Below, piece by piece: positions 46,808 through 55,831 of a DNA stretch of 64,000 nucleotides. How positions within the stretch are numbered: position 1 is the stretch's first letter; each line of letters starts with the position of its first letter. The position numbers were made by a program, and so were the translations under genes. Under the pieces are notes generated by a model. The model was not told the DNA's origin, did not search any database, and saw nothing but the letters and a program-made list of their open reading frames with translations. Source of the DNA: Rhizobium altiplani (GTDB lineage Bacteria; Pseudomonadota; Alphaproteobacteria; Rhizobiales; Rhizobiaceae); NCBI RefSeq assembly GCF_001542405.1, contig NZ_LNCD01000064.1, forward strand, positions 1 to 64,000, written 5' to 3'.

Positions 46808-47044
46808 TAGACTTTGAAGCAAGCCGGAATTATTGCTGCTGTTTCCGTATCCTGAGTGGGATATGGAGGCACTGGACGCGCTGTTCACGCTCCACTAAGG
46901 CTGGGTAGAGGCCGATCTGCTGAAATGGGCGCATAATTCGGGACAGAATGTTCGGGCCATCGCCACCTCGGGGGGCGTTGGCCCTGGACGTACGCATCTT
47001 GCGACCTACCCATTCCGATGTTCTACATTTATGAGGCGAAGCTA

Positions 47045-47368
47045 ATGGCGACAACAAGAGGTCAATCGGCGAGGAAAGACTTTTCGACAACCTCCAAGCT
47101 AAAGAAGGCTGGCGGCTCGTTGGTCCTAACTGTGCCGGCCGCTGCTCGCAACATGCTCGGTCTAACAGAGGGCCAAGAGATGATCGTTTCGGTAAAGGGA
47201 AGGCAGGTTATCGCAGAACCCGCATCGAGTGCCCTTAAGACAATGAAGGTGCGTCAACCCAAATATACGCTCGATGAATTGCTGGAGGGTTATGACGCCA
47301 ACTCTTCTCGGTCTCCAGAAGAACAAGCGTGGATCAATGCACCTGCAGTAGGGAATGAGGTTTGGTAA
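47045..47368 (+). CDS. MazE-like AbrB-fold antitoxin
   Basis: This antitoxin of about 107 residues has a SpoVT/AbrB DNA-binding fold (STTSKLKKAGGSLVLTVPAA, LGLTEGQEMIVSVKGRQVIA). The flexible C-terminal tail (YTLDELLEGYDANSSRSPEE) would wrap the toxin. The start is taken at ATG 47045; a longer in-frame start at 47018 is possible. The next gene overlaps its stop. MazE proteins neutralise MazF and repress the operon together with it. Confidence 0.85.
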   Translation: MATTRGQSARKDFSTTSKLKKAGGSLVLTVPAAARNMLGLTEGQEMIVSVKGRQVIAEPASSALKTMKVRQPKYTLDELLEGYDANSSRSPEEQAWINAPAVGNEVW

Positions 47369-47742
47369 GACCTAACATCCCAGCCCCTGGCGAGATCTGG
47401 TGGCTCGACATGCAGCCCTCTGCAGACAAAGAGCAACGTGGACGCCACGCCGGACTCATTTTGTCGGCATTCAAATTCAATATGGCTACGGGCTTTGCAT
47501 TCATCGCGCCGATAACCACGACGGGTAGCGCCTCTCGCGCCAATGGCTTTGCAGTGCAGTTGATCGGCGCGGGAACGAGCGTCACTGGTGTCATCCAAAT
47601 CGACCAAGTAAAATCAATGGACTGGCGAAATCGGAATGCTGAGAAGTTTCAAGACAAGGTGCCGGATGATGTCTTGGTGGAAGTGTTGGAACGGTTTGCA
47701 CCCATCTTCGGTCTCGTCTTTGCGGTGACTGACGAAGAGTAG
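47362..47742 (+). CDS. MazF-like endoribonuclease toxin
   Basis: This 126-residue PemK/MazF-family protein shows PAPGEIWWLDMQPSADKEQR, RHAGLILSAFKFN, FIAPITTTGSASRANGFAVQ and GVIQIDQVKSMDWRNR. These correspond to the G-x-I-W...P and D-Q-x-x-x-x-D-W-R motifs of MazF ribonucleases. It starts at a TTG (47362) overlapping the antitoxin stop, with GGGAATGAGG just upstream. It appears intact, unlike the toxins in the first 8.5 kb. Confidence 0.87.
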   Translation: MVRPNIPAPGEIWWLDMQPSADKEQRGRHAGLILSAFKFNMATGFAFIAPITTTGSASRANGFAVQLIGAGTSVTGVIQIDQVKSMDWRNRNAEKFQDKVPDDVLVEVLERFAPIFGLVFAVTDEE

Positions 47743-48043
47743 CTGCCGCGCCTGATGGCTATCAACGTACTGTGGAAGTGGACGTGTTCCAGCAAAGGAG
47801 CATTCCTTAGGTCGGGTGACAGCAGTTTTGGCTTTGTGGCATTTGCTCCGCAACCATCTGCGGGTCGACTGCTGTGCGCTTGAGAGTGGTGACGCCGTTT
47901 GCGGCGATCCCGTTCAGGAATTTGATTCTTTGACACGGCCCAGCCTCTCATTGATCAACCAACAGGACCGAGATCTTCAGCCAAAAATCTATTGGAGGAG
48001 GACTAGCTGGCGGATCACACCATGGAGATCCGCCTACGGTGGT
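47743..48043. other. Intergenic stretch, no gene seen
   Basis: I see no supported gene, repeat or clear promoter in this 301-base gap between the MazF-like toxin and the convergent dehydrogenase gene. Confidence 0.5.
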
Positions 48044-49057
48044 TCAGAAGCCCTCAAGAACGACCTTGCCCTTGGTCTTACCGCTCTCGATCCCGGCGTG
48101 CGCCTTTTGCAGGTTTGCTGCGTTGATCGGCGATAGTGTCTCCGTCAAGGTCGTGCGAATCTTGCCATCGTCGACGAGACGAGAGACCTCGTTCAACAGC
48201 TTCCCCTGCTCCGCCATGTCTGCCGTCTGATAGATCGAACGCGTGAACATCAGCTCCCAGTGTATAGAGACCGCCTTTCGCTTGAAACCTGTCACGTCCA
48301 GGGTTTCAGGATCGTCAATCAAGCCGAAGCGCCCCTGCGGAGCGATCAGCTCGATGATTTCCTTCAGATGACGGTTGGTCTCCGTCGTCGAGAAGACATA
48401 AGCCGGGGCACCGATGCCGAGGGCTGCCACCTGATCGGCGATCGGCCTTGAATGATCGATCACATGGTGAGCACCCAACGACTTCACCCATTCCTGCGTT
48501 TCCGGCCGAGATGCGGTTGCGATGACAGTGACATCAGTCAGAGCGCGCGCGAGCTGGATTGCGATAGACCCCACGCCGCCCGCTCCGCCGATAATGACGA
48601 TAGCGTTGGCGGCGCCTGGCACCGGCCTGCGGATGTCGAGCCGGTCGAAGAGCATTTCCCAGGCAGTGATCGCCGTGAGAGGCAGGGCTGCAGCCTCGGC
48701 ATTGGACAGCGTCTTCGGCTTCCGTCCGACGATTCGTGCGTCGACGACGTGGAACTGGCTGTTGGCGCCGGGTCGGATCAGGGAGCCTGCGTAGAACACT
48801 TCGTCACCGACTGAGAAGTCGCCCGCCTCCGGGCCAGTCTCGAGGACCGTGCCGACGGCATCCCAACCCAGAATTTTCCATTCATCGCGCGCAGGATTTA
48901 CGCTTCTGCGGATCTTGGTATCGACCGGATTCACCGACACGGCCTTGACTTCGACGAGAATATCGCGGCCGGACGCCGTCGGACGGGGAAGTTCGACGTC
49001 GATCAGGGCATCCTTGCGCTCGATGGATCCTGCTGCCTTGTACGCCACAGCCTTCAT
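48044..49057 (-). CDS. Zinc-type alcohol dehydrogenase/quinone oxidoreductase family enzyme
   Basis: This 337-residue MDR-superfamily oxidoreductase starts MKAVAYKAAGSIERKDALID. The GroES-like domain has VSVNPVDTKIRRS and ILGWDAVGTVLETGPEAGDF. The NADPH site is AIVIIGGAGGVGSIAIQLAR. It lacks the structural zinc Cys cluster, which fits the quinone-oxidoreductase-like (ZADH, TIGR02817) branch. It is divergent from an HxlR regulator, the common arrangement for quinone or aldehyde detoxification genes. Confidence 0.88.
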   Translation of the reverse strand: MKAVAYKAAGSIERKDALIDVELPRPTASGRDILVEVKAVSVNPVDTKIRRSVNPARDEWKILGWDAVGTVLETGPEAGDFSVGDEVFYAGSLIRPGANSQFHVVDARIVGRKPKTLSNAEAAALPLTAITAWEMLFDRLDIRRPVPGAANAIVIIGGAGGVGSIAIQLARALTDVTVIATASRPETQEWVKSLGAHHVIDHSRPIADQVAALGIGAPAYVFSTTETNRHLKEIIELIAPQGRFGLIDDPETLDVTGFKRKAVSIHWELMFTRSIYQTADMAEQGKLLNEVSRLVDDGKIRTTLTETLSPINAANLQKAHAGIESGKTKGKVVLEGF

Positions 49058-49116
49058 GTTGAGCTCCTGCTTCTTGCTGTTTGATATGAGGCATAAGCTG
49101 GCGTATATTCGCTAAA

Positions 49117-49140
49117 GTGCAATACGCACAAAATATGCAC
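49117..49140. promoter_or_regulatory. Possible HxlR operator
   Basis: GTGCA (49117-49121) and TGCAC (49136-49140) are inverted, with an AT-rich centre, in the 107-base divergent gap between the dehydrogenase and the HxlR-type gene. The size fits a dimeric winged-helix repressor site. This is a weak, symmetry-based call. Confidence 0.35.
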
Positions 49141-49164
49141 GTAGTACCAAGAAGGATACTGTAG

Positions 49165-49548
49165 ATGGGCAAGGTTCGTCATTCCCGGTTCGATTGCTCG
49201 CCGGGTTGCTCGGTCGAAGCTGCGATCGGCCTCATCGATGGCAAATGGAAGTCTGTGGTGCTCTTCCACCTTCTTTCTGGCACGCTTCGGTTCAATGAGA
49301 TCCGGCGACAGCTACAAAACGTCACTCCCCGCATGCTGACGAACCAGCTTCGCGAGCTCGAAGAGGATCGGTTGATCGAACGAAAGGTCTATGCGCAGGT
49401 GCCGCCGAAAGTGGAATACAGCCTGTCTCCGCTTGGCCGCAGCATGGAGCCGATCCTCCTCGCCCTGAAGCAGTGGGGCGATGCCAATATCGACTTGTAT
49501 GGCAAGCCGAAAGGCACTCCTGCCCGTCATGAGAGCAAAGCCGCGTAA
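49165..49548 (+). CDS. HxlR-family regulator
   Basis: This 127-residue winged-helix regulator has [60 protein letters not shown] and [16 protein letters not shown], the full HxlR pattern. Cys residues near the N-terminus may sense electrophiles or oxidants, as in HypR/QorR relatives. It is divergent from the quinone-oxidoreductase-like gene, which it probably controls. Confidence 0.92.
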   Translation: MGKVRHSRFDCSPGCSVEAAIGLIDGKWKSVVLFHLLSGTLRFNEIRRQLQNVTPRMLTNQLRELEEDRLIERKVYAQVPPKVEYSLSPLGRSMEPILLALKQWGDANIDLYGKPKGTPARHESKAA

Positions 49549-49647
49549 GGACGAGCGTTGCGCGGCACTTCAATCAGTGTCTTCTCCTCAAGGCGCGGTA
49601 GAACGCGATCGTCGTGAATACTGCCGCGGCGGGGCCTCGCTTCCGGC

Positions 49648-50541
49648 TCATAGACGCGGATTTGGAGCCAGTACGAAATCGTGTTCCACCTGCCAGAATT
49701 TATCCCGGAACCCGAGTTCGTGTGCCCGAACAGGATCGATCATCAGGCAGAATTTTGCGAGCAGGCTTTCCTTGACGCCGAAGACCGCATCCGAGTGGAT
49801 ATAGGGATCATCCGGGTCGAAGATGTGGGTGGTGAGTGTTTCGAACCCGTCTGCCTTGACAATATAGTGCAGATGCGCCGGCCGGTAGGGATGGCGACCG
49901 AGATGGCCGAGCAGCAGGCCGACCGGGCCATCGTCCGGGATCGGATAGTATTTCGGCTTCACCGCGCGAAACCAGTAATGTCCATCAGCACCCGTGCGGA
50001 AAATGCCGCGCAGGTTGAAATCCGGCTGGATGCCCTTCTGCTGCACGTCGTAGAACCCCTCGTCATTCGCCTGCCAAACATCGATGACCGCATTTTCAAT
50101 CGGCCGGCCCGCGGTATCGAGGATGCGGCCGCTGATCACCATGTCCTCGCCCTTCTCGTCGAGGCAGATATTGGCACCCATCGGCAGTTCCGGCGCATCC
50201 GCGACGTGGAATGGTCCAAGGACGGTACTCTCGGAGGCGCCCGAGGGCTTTCTGTTGTTGATCGCATCGACCAGCATCGAGACGCCGAGCACATCTGACA
50301 GGAGGATGAACTCCTGCCGCCATTCGTTGCACATATGGCCGGTGCGGGTGAGGAAGAGGATCGCCTCCATCCATTCCTCCTGCGTCGGCTCCAGTTCCTT
50401 TACCGCCTCGTGCAGCTTGCGGGTGACGACCTCCATCACCTCCTTCAATCGCGCGCTTTTCGCATCGGCGTTTCGGCTTGTGACCACCTCGACGGAATTT
50501 TCCTCGGTGAAATAGCCCTTTTCCTTGGCGTTCATGATCAC
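49648..50541 (-). CDS. Hydroxyquinol 1,2-dioxygenase
   Basis: This 297-residue intradiol ring-cleavage dioxygenase has an N-terminal helical dimerisation domain (ELEPTQEEWMEAILFLTRTG). The catalytic beta-sandwich begins STVLGPFHVADAPEL. The iron ligands are visible in KPKYYPIPDDGPVG (Tyr) and GRHPYRPAHLHYIV (His pair). The expected reaction is cleavage of hydroxyquinol to maleylacetate. It is the last gene of the aromatic operon, one base after the flavin hydroxylase stop. The cluster has a second, divergent copy of this enzyme type near its other end. Confidence 0.88.
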   Translation of the reverse strand: MIMNAKEKGYFTEENSVEVVTSRNADAKSARLKEVMEVVTRKLHEAVKELEPTQEEWMEAILFLTRTGHMCNEWRQEFILLSDVLGVSMLVDAINNRKPSGASESTVLGPFHVADAPELPMGANICLDEKGEDMVISGRILDTAGRPIENAVIDVWQANDEGFYDVQQKGIQPDFNLRGIFRTGADGHYWFRAVKPKYYPIPDDGPVGLLLGHLGRHPYRPAHLHYIVKADGFETLTTHIFDPDDPYIHSDAVFGVKESLLAKFCLMIDPVRAHELGFRDKFWQVEHDFVLAPNPRL

Positions 50542-50542
50542 C

Positions 50543-52297
50543 TCACCGATCCAGGATGGTCTTCAACACGCGGCGCAGGGCGCCTTCGGGATCGGCGACC
50601 GCCGCATCTGCGCGCCAGGCAACATGGTGATCCGGCCGCACGAACACAGCACCGGAATCGCGGACCTCGCGGATGCGGGCCCAGTCACCAGTCAGATCCT
50701 GCCATGCCTGCCGTGGGCCTATCTTGTGAACGGTGATCGGCAGGCCGAATTCCTTCGACAATGCCTTTGCCGCCGCCACCCAGCCATCGCCGCCGATGCC
50801 GGTCAGGATGGTGAAGACGCCGTGGCCGGTGAGATCAAGGCTCGACACCTTGCCACCATCGGCGCCAAACAGCCAGGCATGTGGCAACCGGGCGCCGGGC
50901 CATGTCGTCTGCTGGAAATGCAACTCGGCGTCCTTCCCGAAGGCCGGTTCCGGTTGGCCATCCTTGACGACAGCGGTCGAGGCATAGCGGTGGTTCATCT
51001 CGACACCATGGGCATCGAATTCATAGACCTTGTAGGCGATTGCCTCGCGGATTGCGGCGCGCTGGCGCTCGGCATCGGCGGTATCGTCGCAGCGCGCATC
51101 CATGTTTTGCTGCATTTTCACCGGATCAACGGAATCGAGCAGGCCGAGCGCCTTGAAGATTGGACCGAATTCCTCAATCGACTTGTTGGCGCGGGTGACG
51201 ATCTGCCTGGCGACCGGCGCACGCTCAGCCTGATAGCTGTCGAGCAGTCCCGTTCCGGCCTGCCCCTTGATGACCATGGCGAGCTTCCAGGCGAGGTTGA
51301 AACCATCCTGGATCGAGGTGTTGGAACCGAGACCATTCGACGGCGGATGGCGATGGGCGGCATCGCCCATGCAGAAGACGCGGCCATTCGAAAGCGTCGT
51401 CGCATACATGTTGTTGACCGTCCAGGTGGAGACCGACTTGATCTTGGGCTGGAGGTCGGCAACGCCCGTCAGCTCGCGCACAACCTTGGTCGCGGAGGCC
51501 TCGTCGACCTCGGGCGCCGGCTGGTTGATGTCATAACCCCAGACGATCAGCCACTCGTTCCACGGCCGCACCATGCGCACGAGCCCCATGCCGATGCCGC
51601 CGACATCCGCGCCCGGCTGCAGCACCCAGTAAAGTACCGAGGGGCGATGGGCGACATAGCGGGAAAGATCGGCCTCGAACAGGATGTTCATCGAGCCGGC
51701 GACGCCCATCTTTCCTTCGAAGGAAAGACCCGCATGTTCGGCGACCTTGGAGTTGCCGCCATCGGCACCGATCAGGAATTTTGAGCGGATGGTGATTTCC
51801 TTGCCGGTCAACCGGTCGAGACAGGTGGTGGTGACGCCCTCGGCATCCTGCACATGGGTGAGATACTGGGTTGACATGCGCGACTGCGCGCCACGCGAGC
51901 AGGCCGTCTTGAAGAGCAGCGGCTCCATATAGGTCTGCGGCAGGTCATTCATGCGTCCGGGCGAGGACAGGATATGCTCGGCACGCGAGAGCGGATGGTT
52001 GCCCCAGCTCTGCATGCGGCCAATCTCCTCCCCCGCAACGGCGGTGCAGAACACGTTCTGGCCCATCAGATCCTGCTCGGTCGCGAACATGTAGGCCTCG
52101 TCTTCCACGTCGCGGCCGAGATCACGGAGAACCTCCATGGTGCGCTGGTTGGTGATGTGCGCGCGCGGCGTGTTTGCCAGCCAGCGGTAGCGGTTGATCA
52201 CCAGCGGCTCGAGACCGTAGGTAGCAAGCAGCGCGGCTGTCGCCGAGCCCGCGGGTCCCGTTCCAATGATCAAAACGTCGGTGGTGATGTCAGCCAT
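50543..52297 (-). CDS. FAD-dependent phenol/resorcinol-type hydroxylase
   Basis: This is a flavoprotein monooxygenase of about 584 residues (PheA/TfdB class). VLIIGTGPAGSATAALLATY is the FAD-binding start, then GADGGNSKVAEHAG (DG motif) and RVFCMGDAAHRHPPSNGLGS (GD motif). The C-terminal ~170 residues form a thioredoxin-like domain, as in phenol hydroxylase. Beside hydroxyquinol dioxygenase and maleylacetate reductase it probably hydroxylates resorcinol or a related phenol to hydroxyquinol. The start is ATG 52297 with GGGAGGG before it, overlapping the permease stop. The substrate is inferred. Confidence 0.85.
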   Translation of the reverse strand: MADITTDVLIIGTGPAGSATAALLATYGLEPLVINRYRWLANTPRAHITNQRTMEVLRDLGRDVEDEAYMFATEQDLMGQNVFCTAVAGEEIGRMQSWGNHPLSRAEHILSSPGRMNDLPQTYMEPLLFKTACSRGAQSRMSTQYLTHVQDAEGVTTTCLDRLTGKEITIRSKFLIGADGGNSKVAEHAGLSFEGKMGVAGSMNILFEADLSRYVAHRPSVLYWVLQPGADVGGIGMGLVRMVRPWNEWLIVWGYDINQPAPEVDEASATKVVRELTGVADLQPKIKSVSTWTVNNMYATTLSNGRVFCMGDAAHRHPPSNGLGSNTSIQDGFNLAWKLAMVIKGQAGTGLLDSYQAERAPVARQIVTRANKSIEEFGPIFKALGLLDSVDPVKMQQNMDARCDDTADAERQRAAIREAIAYKVYEFDAHGVEMNHRYASTAVVKDGQPEPAFGKDAELHFQQTTWPGARLPHAWLFGADGGKVSSLDLTGHGVFTILTGIGGDGWVAAAKALSKEFGLPITVHKIGPRQAWQDLTGDWARIREVRDSGAVFVRPDHHVAWRADAAVADPEGALRRVLKTILDR

Positions 52298-53405
52298 TCG
52301 GCCCTCCCTTGTCATCCTGTCTGAGTGGTCCGCCCTTCAGCAGGCGGCGGACCGGAAAGAGTTCCCAACCGGTGCGGTCGCAGATCAGCCCCCAGAGCCC
52401 CCTTGGCGCAAAAAGCATGGTGACGATGGCCAGCCCACCAAGCGCCATCAGATACCAGGAGCCGTAGTTCGAAAAGGCATTCTGCAGCAGAAAGAAGATG
52501 ATGACACCGAGGATCGGACCTTCGATCGTGCCGATGCCGCCGATGACAACGATGAAGACGACATAGGCCGTCCAATCGGTGAGCGAGAAGGCGGCATCGG
52601 GCGAAATCCGAGCCTTCTGCAGGTAGATGAGCGCGCCGACGATGCCGGTGAGAAACGCCGTCAGCAGGTAGATCGCAGTCTTGAGCTTCCGCGCATCGAC
52701 ACCGAGCGCTCGGGCCGCCGTTTCGTTGTCGCGCACGGCCGCGAGCCCGAGGCCCTGCTTGGAGCGCAGCAACTTGTAAACGAAGGCGATCGTCAGCGCC
52801 GCGAGCGCCAACGCCAACCAGTATGCTAGCGCGTCGGCAGCCGCGGAAGCGCGCATGCCGAACCAGTCCTGAAGCAGCGAGATGCCGAGCATCTCCCGTG
52901 TCGCTTCGCGTGGCAGCGAGGTGCCGGTGCCGCCGCCGAGCATCTTCCACTGCGCAAAAAGCAGCCGCCCGACTTCTGCGATGACCCAGGTGCCTATCGC
53001 GAAATAGGGACCATAAAGCCGGAAGGCGACGAAGGACGTGGGTACGGCGATGATCATGGCGAAGAGACCGGCAAGCGGGATGGCGAGGATGGGATCGAGA
53101 CCCGCAAGGATCACCAGGCCGAACAGAGCATAGGCACCGCAGCCGACAAAGAGCTGCTGACCGACGGAGATCAGACCCGCATAGCCGGCAAGCAGGTTCC
53201 AGTTCTGCGCCAGCGCCAGCATGGTGAGAATGAAGAACAGATCCTGAATCACCCCGCGCGAGACAAGGAAGGGAGCCGCGGTCAGCACCAGGACCAAGAC
53301 CAGGGAAATGACGGCGAATATGGTGGAAAGCCGTGTGCGCGTTTCCACCCGCCAGCCCGCGGGCGCTTCGATCTCGGTCGTCATGGTTTCAAGACCTGGG
53401 GTCAT
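52290..53405 (-). CDS. LIV-type ABC importer, permease (LivM)
   Basis: This 371-residue LivM-type permease has ~9 membrane segments. LAQNWNLLAGYAGLISVGQQ and VRDNETAARALGVDARKLKT are the family motifs, with VVFIVVIGGIGTIEGPILGV near the end. A hydrophilic tail follows. It could start at 53405 or at the ATG seven codons later. It overlaps the following hydroxylase gene by eight bases, placing uptake and oxidation in one operon. Confidence 0.92.
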   Translation of the reverse strand: MTPGLETMTTEIEAPAGWRVETRTRLSTIFAVISLVLVLVLTAAPFLVSRGVIQDLFFILTMLALAQNWNLLAGYAGLISVGQQLFVGCGAYALFGLVILAGLDPILAIPLAGLFAMIIAVPTSFVAFRLYGPYFAIGTWVIAEVGRLLFAQWKMLGGGTGTSLPREATREMLGISLLQDWFGMRASAAADALAYWLALALAALTIAFVYKLLRSKQGLGLAAVRDNETAARALGVDARKLKTAIYLLTAFLTGIVGALIYLQKARISPDAAFSLTDWTAYVVFIVVIGGIGTIEGPILGVIIFFLLQNAFSNYGSWYLMALGGLAIVTMLFAPRGLWGLICDRTGWELFPVRRLLKGGPLRQDDKGGPNG

Positions 53406-53411
53406 GGCGTC

Positions 53412-54275
53412 TCAGTCCGCTGCTCGGGGAAACAGGCCGCGCGGCCGGAAGAGAAGCACGAGTAGGAAGGCGATATGCCCGACAAGGATCTGCCATTCCG
53501 GATTGATAGCCGCGCCGACGGTCTGAGCGACACCGAGGATGATGCCACCGGCAAGCGTGCCCCAGAGCGACCCAAGCCCGCCGATGATGACAGCCTCGAA
53601 GGCGTAGATCAGCCGCGCCGGCCCCGCCGTCGGGTCAAAATTCGCGCGCGTGCCGAGATAGAGCGCCGCGATCGTAACGATCACCATCGCAAGCCCGGTG
53701 GCGATGGCGAAGATCGAGTTCGGCCGGATACCCATGAGACTTGCGGTCACTACGTCATCGGAGGTGGCGCGGAAGGCGCGGCCAAGCGCAGTGCGATAGA
53801 TCAGCTGGTTGAGCGCGACGATAACCAGTATCGCGGAGGCGAAGGTGATCAGCGGCATCACGCCGGCACTGATATTGCCGAGACTGACAGACGCCGTTTC
53901 CAGCGCACCGGCCGAGATGCGGCGGCTATCGGCGGTGAACCCTTCCAGGAGGCCGTTCTGGATGACGATCGACAGGCCGAAGGTGACGAGCAGCGGCGGC
54001 AGGATATCCTTGCCCAGAGTGCGGTTCAGCAGGTGATATTGCAGCACCCAGCCGAGGGCGAACATCAGCGGGGCTGCAATAACGGCGGCGACGAAGGGAT
54101 CGAGCCCGAGCGTGGAGACGATCACAAGGATGAGGAAGGCCGCGAGCACGATAAGGTCGCCGTGGGCCAGATTGACAAGGCGCATGATGCCGAAGACAAG
54201 GCTCAGGCCCGCGGCAAAAAGGGCATAGAGGCCGCCGAGCAGCACACCCTGCAGGAGCGTATCAATGAAGCTCAT
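53412..54275 (-). CDS. LIV-type ABC importer, permease (LivH)
   Basis: This LivH-type permease of about 287 residues starts SFIDTLLQGVLLGGLYALFA, with SLVFGIMRLVNLAHGDLIVL and VIIGGLGSLWGTLAGGIILG as family motifs. The start is taken at ATG 54275, inside the end of the preceding ATPase gene by 14 bases. It pairs with LivM to form the importer's pore. Confidence 0.92.
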   Translation of the reverse strand: MSFIDTLLQGVLLGGLYALFAAGLSLVFGIMRLVNLAHGDLIVLAAFLILVIVSTLGLDPFVAAVIAAPLMFALGWVLQYHLLNRTLGKDILPPLLVTFGLSIVIQNGLLEGFTADSRRISAGALETASVSLGNISAGVMPLITFASAILVIVALNQLIYRTALGRAFRATSDDVVTASLMGIRPNSIFAIATGLAMVIVTIAALYLGTRANFDPTAGPARLIYAFEAVIIGGLGSLWGTLAGGIILGVAQTVGAAINPEWQILVGHIAFLLVLLFRPRGLFPRAAD

Positions 54276-54984
54276 TGGGCTCTGCTCCGAAATAGGCCGC
54301 ATGGATATCGGCGCGATCGAACTCCGCCGGTTGACCGGACAGCGTGACGCGGCCCTCCATCATGCAATAGACGCGGTCGGCAACCTTCAACGCCTGGGCG
54401 ATATCCTGCTCGACGATGATGATGGCAGCGCCCGCGGCACTAATCTTGGAGAAGGCGGCGTAGATATCCTTGATGACCACGGGCGCAAGACCGAGGCTCA
54501 GCTCGTCGCAAAGCAGGATGTCCGGGTTCGACATCAGCGCCCGGCCGATTGCCACCATCTGCTGCTGGCCGCCAGACAGCGCGGTCGCCGGATTGCGGCG
54601 GCGCTCTTTCAGGATTGGAAAAAGCCGGTAGATGCTGTCGAGGGTCCAGGGACCGTCCACCGAGCGGCCGTAAGCGCCGACCTGCAGGTTTTCCTCGACG
54701 GTGAGAGAGGAAAACAGCTTTCGCCCTTCCGGCACCAGCGCGATGCCGCGGCGCACGACATCGGGGGCGGCAAGCGCGCCGATCGGTTCGCCGCGATGCA
54801 GGATCATCTCGGCGCGATTGGTGATGATGCCCGCGATCGAGCGCATCAGGGTTGATTTACCGGCGCCGTTTGCGCCGATCACGGCGACGGTCTCACCGGC
54901 GTCGAGCCTGATATCGACGCCGAAGATTGCCTGGAAATCGCCATAGAAGGCAGTGAGGGCTCGGGTTTCGATGAGGCTTGGCAT
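54262..54984 (-). CDS. LIV-type ABC importer, ATPase (LivF)
   Basis: This is a 240-residue LivF-type ATPase. Walker A is GANGAGKSTLMRSIAG, signature ALSGGQQQMVAIGRA, and Walker B ILLCDELSLGLAPV. The start is ATG 54984, which overlaps the stop of the LivG gene (ATGA). Longer in-frame readings upstream are antisense or out-of-gene. It forms a heterodimer with LivG. Confidence 0.93.
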   Translation of the reverse strand: MPSLIETRALTAFYGDFQAIFGVDIRLDAGETVAVIGANGAGKSTLMRSIAGIITNRAEMILHRGEPIGALAAPDVVRRGIALVPEGRKLFSSLTVEENLQVGAYGRSVDGPWTLDSIYRLFPILKERRRNPATALSGGQQQMVAIGRALMSNPDILLCDELSLGLAPVVIKDIYAAFSKISAAGAAIIIVEQDIAQALKVADRVYCMMEGRVTLSGQPAEFDRADIHAAYFGAEPNELH

Positions 54985-55703
54985 CAGACCTCCATTCCCA
55001 GATAGATTTCGCGTACTTCGCTGGAGGCCATGATCGTCTCCGGATCGCCGACCCCGATCACCCGGCCAAAATTCAACACGAGGATGCGCTCGGCGACTGC
55101 GGTCAAGGCGTGCAGCACATGCTCGATCCAGATGACGGCGATGCCGCGCTGATGCACGCGCTTGATGGTGGCAACCAGCTGGCGGCATTCGCCCTCGGTC
55201 AGCCCGCCGGCGATTTCATCGAGCAGCAAAAGCTTCGGCTTTGTGGCGAGCGCGCGGGCAAGCTCCAGCCGCTTGCGTTCAAGGAGGGTAAGCGAGCCCG
55301 CGGGCATGTTGGCCTTGGCAATCAGACCGGTTTCCACGAGAATATCAGCGCAAAGACCGGCGACCTCGCTTTCCCTCGCCTGCGCACCAAAAGCGCCAGC
55401 GACAAGAAGGTTTTCATAAACAGTCAGCTGATCGAAAGGCTGCGGGATCTGGAAAGTGCGGCCCATGCCGGCCAGGCAGCGCTGCATCGGGGGCTGACGG
55501 GTGACGTCACGGCCATCGAAGTGGATGGTGCCGGTCGCGACGGAAAGATTGCCGCTGATCAGATTGAAGAGGGTCGACTTGCCGGCGCCATTCGGCCCAA
55601 TGACGCCGAGCGCCTCACCCGGCTCCACGCAAAAGCCGATGTTTTCGGCAAAGACGAGCGCGCCGAAGGATTTTGATACAGCGTTGAGTTCGAGTATGGG
55701 CAT
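54984..55703 (-). CDS. LIV-type ABC importer, ATPase (LivG)
   Basis: This 239-residue LivG-type ATPase has LELNAVSKSFGALVFAENIG, Walker A GPNGAGKSTLFNLISG, and signature LTLLERKRLELARALATKPK with LLLLDEIAGGLTEGEC as Walker B. The C-terminal FGRVIGVGDPETIMASSEV is typical. The start is ATG 55703. It is separated from the binding-protein gene by 128 bases that contain a palindrome. Confidence 0.93.
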   Translation of the reverse strand: MPILELNAVSKSFGALVFAENIGFCVEPGEALGVIGPNGAGKSTLFNLISGNLSVATGTIHFDGRDVTRQPPMQRCLAGMGRTFQIPQPFDQLTVYENLLVAGAFGAQARESEVAGLCADILVETGLIAKANMPAGSLTLLERKRLELARALATKPKLLLLDEIAGGLTEGECRQLVATIKRVHQRGIAVIWIEHVLHALTAVAERILVLNFGRVIGVGDPETIMASSEVREIYLGMEV

Positions 55704-55763
55704 CACGTTCTCGGTTCTTTGTGCGGCTTTCCGGGAAAACCCCTTATCCGGCCTGACGGGCCA

Positions 55764-55785
55764 CCTCTCCCCGCGCGGGGAGAGG
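55764..55785. repeat. Perfect 22-base palindrome, rhizobial intergenic repeat type
   Basis: CCTCTCCCCGC and GCGGGGAGAGG form a perfect GC-rich stem with no loop bases, within GGCCTGACGGGCCAC...AGAGC context. Such palindromes with flanking TCCGGCCTGNCGGCCAC are widespread between genes in Rhizobium and Agrobacterium genomes. Here it lies between the binding-protein and livG genes, where it may reduce read-through or protect the upstream message. Confidence 0.7.
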
Positions 55786-55831
55786 CAAGAGCAAATCCAC
55801 AATTCCGGTTCCCCTCCTCCCCGGGAAGAGC